6,836 nucleotides of DNA, taken from the NCBI GenBank assembly GCA_021826035.1, contig JAKBBE010000143.1, forward strand, positions 1-6,836. Reading direction: 5' to 3'. The translations under genes and the position numbers were made by a program. Below are positions 5,628-6,836 of this stretch, one piece after another (within the stretch, counting starts at the first letter, position 1; each line of letters starts with the position of its first letter). This stretch comes from Pseudomonadota bacterium. GTDB taxonomy: Bacteria; Pseudomonadota; Gammaproteobacteria; Steroidobacterales; Steroidobacteraceae. The notes under the pieces were generated by a model. The model worked only from the letters and a program-made list of their open reading frames with translations, had not been told where the DNA came from and did not search any database.

Positions 5628-6454
5628 AGTTGGCTGCCGAGACGCTCGGCGGCCGCGCGCAGCGCCGGCAGCACGCTCTCGATGAGCTCGCTGCTCGAGA
5701 GGCGCGAGGCCTGGGCGCTGACGTTCATGGCCGCGACGGTGGCGCCGACCACGTTGCGCACCGGTACGGCGAGTGAGCGCAGGCCGATCTCGAGTTCCTG
5801 ATCGTTCAGCGCGAAGTCCGCGGCGCGGACCTCGGCGAGCATCTCGAGCAGCCGCTCGCGCGAGGTGACGGTGAAGCGCGTGTGCGCCGTCAGGTGCGTG
5901 TCGGCGAGCAGCGCGTCGGCCTGCGCCGGCGGCAGACTCGCCAGCAGCACCCGGCCGAGCGCCGTGCAGTACGCCTGCAGGCGGCTGCCGACGCCGAGCG
6001 TCACCGACATGATGCGCGGGGTGGAGGCGCGCGCCACGTAGACCACGGCCCCCTCATCGAGCACCGCGACGGTGGTGGCCTCGCCGATCCGCTCGCTGAG
6101 CTCCTGCAGGATCGGCTGCGCAGCGGTGCTGAGCGGTGTGGTGGACAGATACGCATAGCCGAGGCTGAGGATGCGCGGCTGCAGATAGAACGAGCGGCCG
6201 TCGCTGGCCGCATAGCCGAGTTCGCGCAACGTGTACAGACAGCGGCGCACCACCGCGCGGGTCAATCCCGTGGCGCGGCTGACCTCGGCAATGGTGAGGC
6301 GGCGATCGACCCCGGCGAAGGCGCGGATGACGTGCAGGCCACGCGCCAGCGACGTCATGAAGTCAGGATCGCCGGCGCGGTAGAGCGTCTCCTCGGCACT
6401 CACGGGGCGGTGCGAGGCGGCGGCGGGGCGGAGTGTGGGCTTTGGGCGCGGCAC
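5618..6454 (-). CDS. IclR-family transcriptional regulator, PcaR/PcaU/PobR type
   Basis: The 278-residue DNA-binding regulator has an N-terminal winged helix-turn-helix at about residues 53-80 (LTIAEVSRATGLTRAVVRRCLYTL). The IclR effector domain covers about 95-272, with AYCTALGRVLLASLP (161-175), DQELEIGLRSLAVPV (218-232) and ATVAAMNVSA (238-247). The segment DPDFMTSLARGLHVIRAF and the run FYLQPRILSLGYAYLSTTPL strongly resemble the beta-ketoadipate regulators PcaR, PcaU and PobR. Those sense protocatechuate, beta-ketoadipate or 4-hydroxybenzoate. No aromatic-degradation enzyme lies in the window, so the target is unknown. The GTG at 6454 has no visible Shine-Dalgarno; GTG at 6403 (residue 18) and ATG at 6358 (residue 33) are alternatives. 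The ATG would cut into the conserved DPDFMTSLARG motif, so one of the GTG starts is more likely. A palindrome lies just upstream (see next entry), consistent with autoregulation. Confidence 0.9.
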   Translation of the reverse strand: MPRPKPTLRPAAASHRPVSAEETLYRAGDPDFMTSLARGLHVIRAFAGVDRRLTIAEVSRATGLTRAVVRRCLYTLRELGYAASDGRSFYLQPRILSLGYAYLSTTPLSTAAQPILQELSERIGEATTVAVLDEGAVVYVARASTPRIMSVTLGVGSRLQAYCTALGRVLLASLPPAQADALLADTHLTAHTRFTVTSRERLLEMLAEVRAADFALNDQELEIGLRSLAVPVRNVVGATVAAMNVSAQASRLSSSELIESVLPALRAAAERLGSQLAP

Positions 6455-6472
6455 GGCAAGCAGCGGTGGCAG

Positions 6473-6490
6473 GTGCGGTAATCGTACCGC
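6473..6490. promoter_or_regulatory. Candidate IclR/PcaR-type operator upstream of the IclR gene
   Basis: GCGGTA-ATCG-TACCGC (6475-6490) is a 6-bp inverted repeat about a 4-base centre, 20 bases upstream of the IclR GTG. The + strand 15-mer GTGCGGTAATCGTAC (6473-6487) agrees at 12 of 15 positions with the Pseudomonas PcaR site GTTCGATAATCGCAC, as I recall it. On the - strand the site contains TACGAT (6486-6481), a fair -10 hexamer (4/6) for the IclR gene itself. No good -35 is seen. Binding here would give autoregulation, which is common in this family. Confidence 0.5.
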
Positions 6491-6509
6491 GGAGTGGGCG
6501 CGGCGGGGA

Positions 6510-6523
6510 GCCCCGCGCGGGGC
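6510..6523. repeat. 14-bp palindrome just after the TetR-family gene
   Basis: GCCCCGCGCGGGGC is a perfect palindrome 3 bp past the stop codon of the upstream TetR-family gene. As RNA it would form a 5-bp stem with a 4-base loop. No T-run follows on the - strand (CTCCCCGCC), so an intrinsic terminator is doubtful. It lies upstream of the IclR-gene promoter region and might also bind a regulator. All-GC composition raises the chance of coincidence. Confidence 0.3.
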
Positions 6524-6526
6524 GGA

Positions 6527-6836
6527 TCAGGGGCCGCCGAGGCTCGCCTCGATGCTGCGCCACAGAATGCTCTGCAGCGTCGCGAGCCGCTCTCCGGCGA
6601 AGTCCGGCCAGCCGAGTGAGTGCAGCACCACCGGCCGGGCGCGCCCGACCAGCATGATCTGCGCGACGATCGCCACGGCGCGCACGCGCGGCTCGGGCGG
6701 CGCGGCCGTCTCGCCGAGCAGCCGGCCGATGATCTCGGTGAGCAGCGTGACCAGGCGTCCCCCGATGCGCTCGTAGATCGCTTCGAACGCCTCGTTCTGT
6801 TCGCTCTGCGCGCGGGCGAAGAACAGCGCCCAGCTC
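6527..6836 (-). CDS. TetR-family regulator, C-terminal part with CecR-like ligand domain (5' end outside window)
   Basis: The last 102 residues of a protein that enters from the right edge, read from base 6835 and ending in TGA at 6529-6527. The visible part begins SWALFFARAQSEQNEAFEAI and later shows VRAVAIVAQIMLVGRARPVV and LHSLGWPDFAGERLATLQ. This is the pattern of the CecR/YbiH C-terminal domain (DUF1956, TetR_C): an 'REQ...AF..IY' start, an alpha-helical core, and 'AR..VL...GW..' before the last helix. CecR-type proteins are repressors, in E. coli linked to control of efflux and membrane genes. The helix-turn-helix half is missing from the window, so membership of TetR rests on this domain alone. 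It lies 72 bp upstream of the IclR gene on the same strand. Confidence 0.75.
   Translation of the reverse strand, partial: SWALFFARAQSEQNEAFEAIYERIGGRLVTLLTEIIGRLLGETAAPPEPRVRAVAIVAQIMLVGRARPVVLHSLGWPDFAGERLATLQSILWRSIEASLGGP

Noticed and set aside
6433..6776. Short + strand frames opposite the TetR-family fragment and the intergenic gap.
   Set aside because: The - strand frame gives a CecR-like domain with recognisable motifs; the + frames are Arg/Ala/Pro/Ser-rich and lack family features.

Overview
The window is very GC-rich DNA packed with genes. It looks like a proteobacterial chromosome, most likely a gammaproteobacterium. The reasons are an LptG-type lipopolysaccharide permease, a PcaR/PobR-like IclR regulator, a CecR-like TetR regulator and a very high-GC codon style. 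A Nevskiales, Steroidobacterales or Xanthomonadales-type host is a guess that the sequence alone cannot settle. I see no insertion sequence, phage gene, CRISPR array, tRNA or rRNA, and every intergenic gap is shorter than about 75 bp.

Layout from left to right. The + strand opens with the last ~104 residues of LptG, the inner-membrane permease of the lipopolysaccharide export machine. Everything after it is on the - strand, so transcription runs from right to left. The - strand order, from upstream to downstream, is: a cut-off TetR-family regulator with a CecR-like C-terminal domain (6527-6836); an IclR-family regulator of the PcaR/PobR type (5618-6454); a rhomboid intramembrane serine protease (4974-5576); then a tight four-gene block. 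That block holds an ABC ATPase (3996-4919), an ABC-2 permease (3241-3975), a GldG-type auxiliary protein (1360-3231) and a DUF4340 membrane-anchored protein (326-1363). It converges on lptG with only 9 bp between the two stop codons.

The four-gene block is the most interesting part. It has the order and composition of a GldA-GldF-GldG-like ABC transporter plus a DUF4340 partner. Its signs of coupling are a 20-bp gap, then a ribosome-binding site that overlaps the preceding stop codon, then a 4-bp ATGA overlap. In Bacteroidetes the GldAFG genes are linked to gliding motility. In Proteobacteria related cassettes are widespread but their substrate is not established. The predicted products form one envelope complex: cytosolic ATPase, six-helix membrane subunit, and two anchored proteins with large periplasmic domains. 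A rhomboid protease with an intact catalytic Ser/His pair lies immediately upstream.

The intergenic gaps carry several exact inverted repeats. One, GCGGTA-ATCG-TACCGC, lies upstream of the IclR gene and resembles the published PcaR operator as I remember it. A perfect 16-bp palindrome sits inside a possible promoter for the rhomboid gene. Others lie at gene ends. The regulatory calls are tentative; the seven main gene-family calls are well supported.
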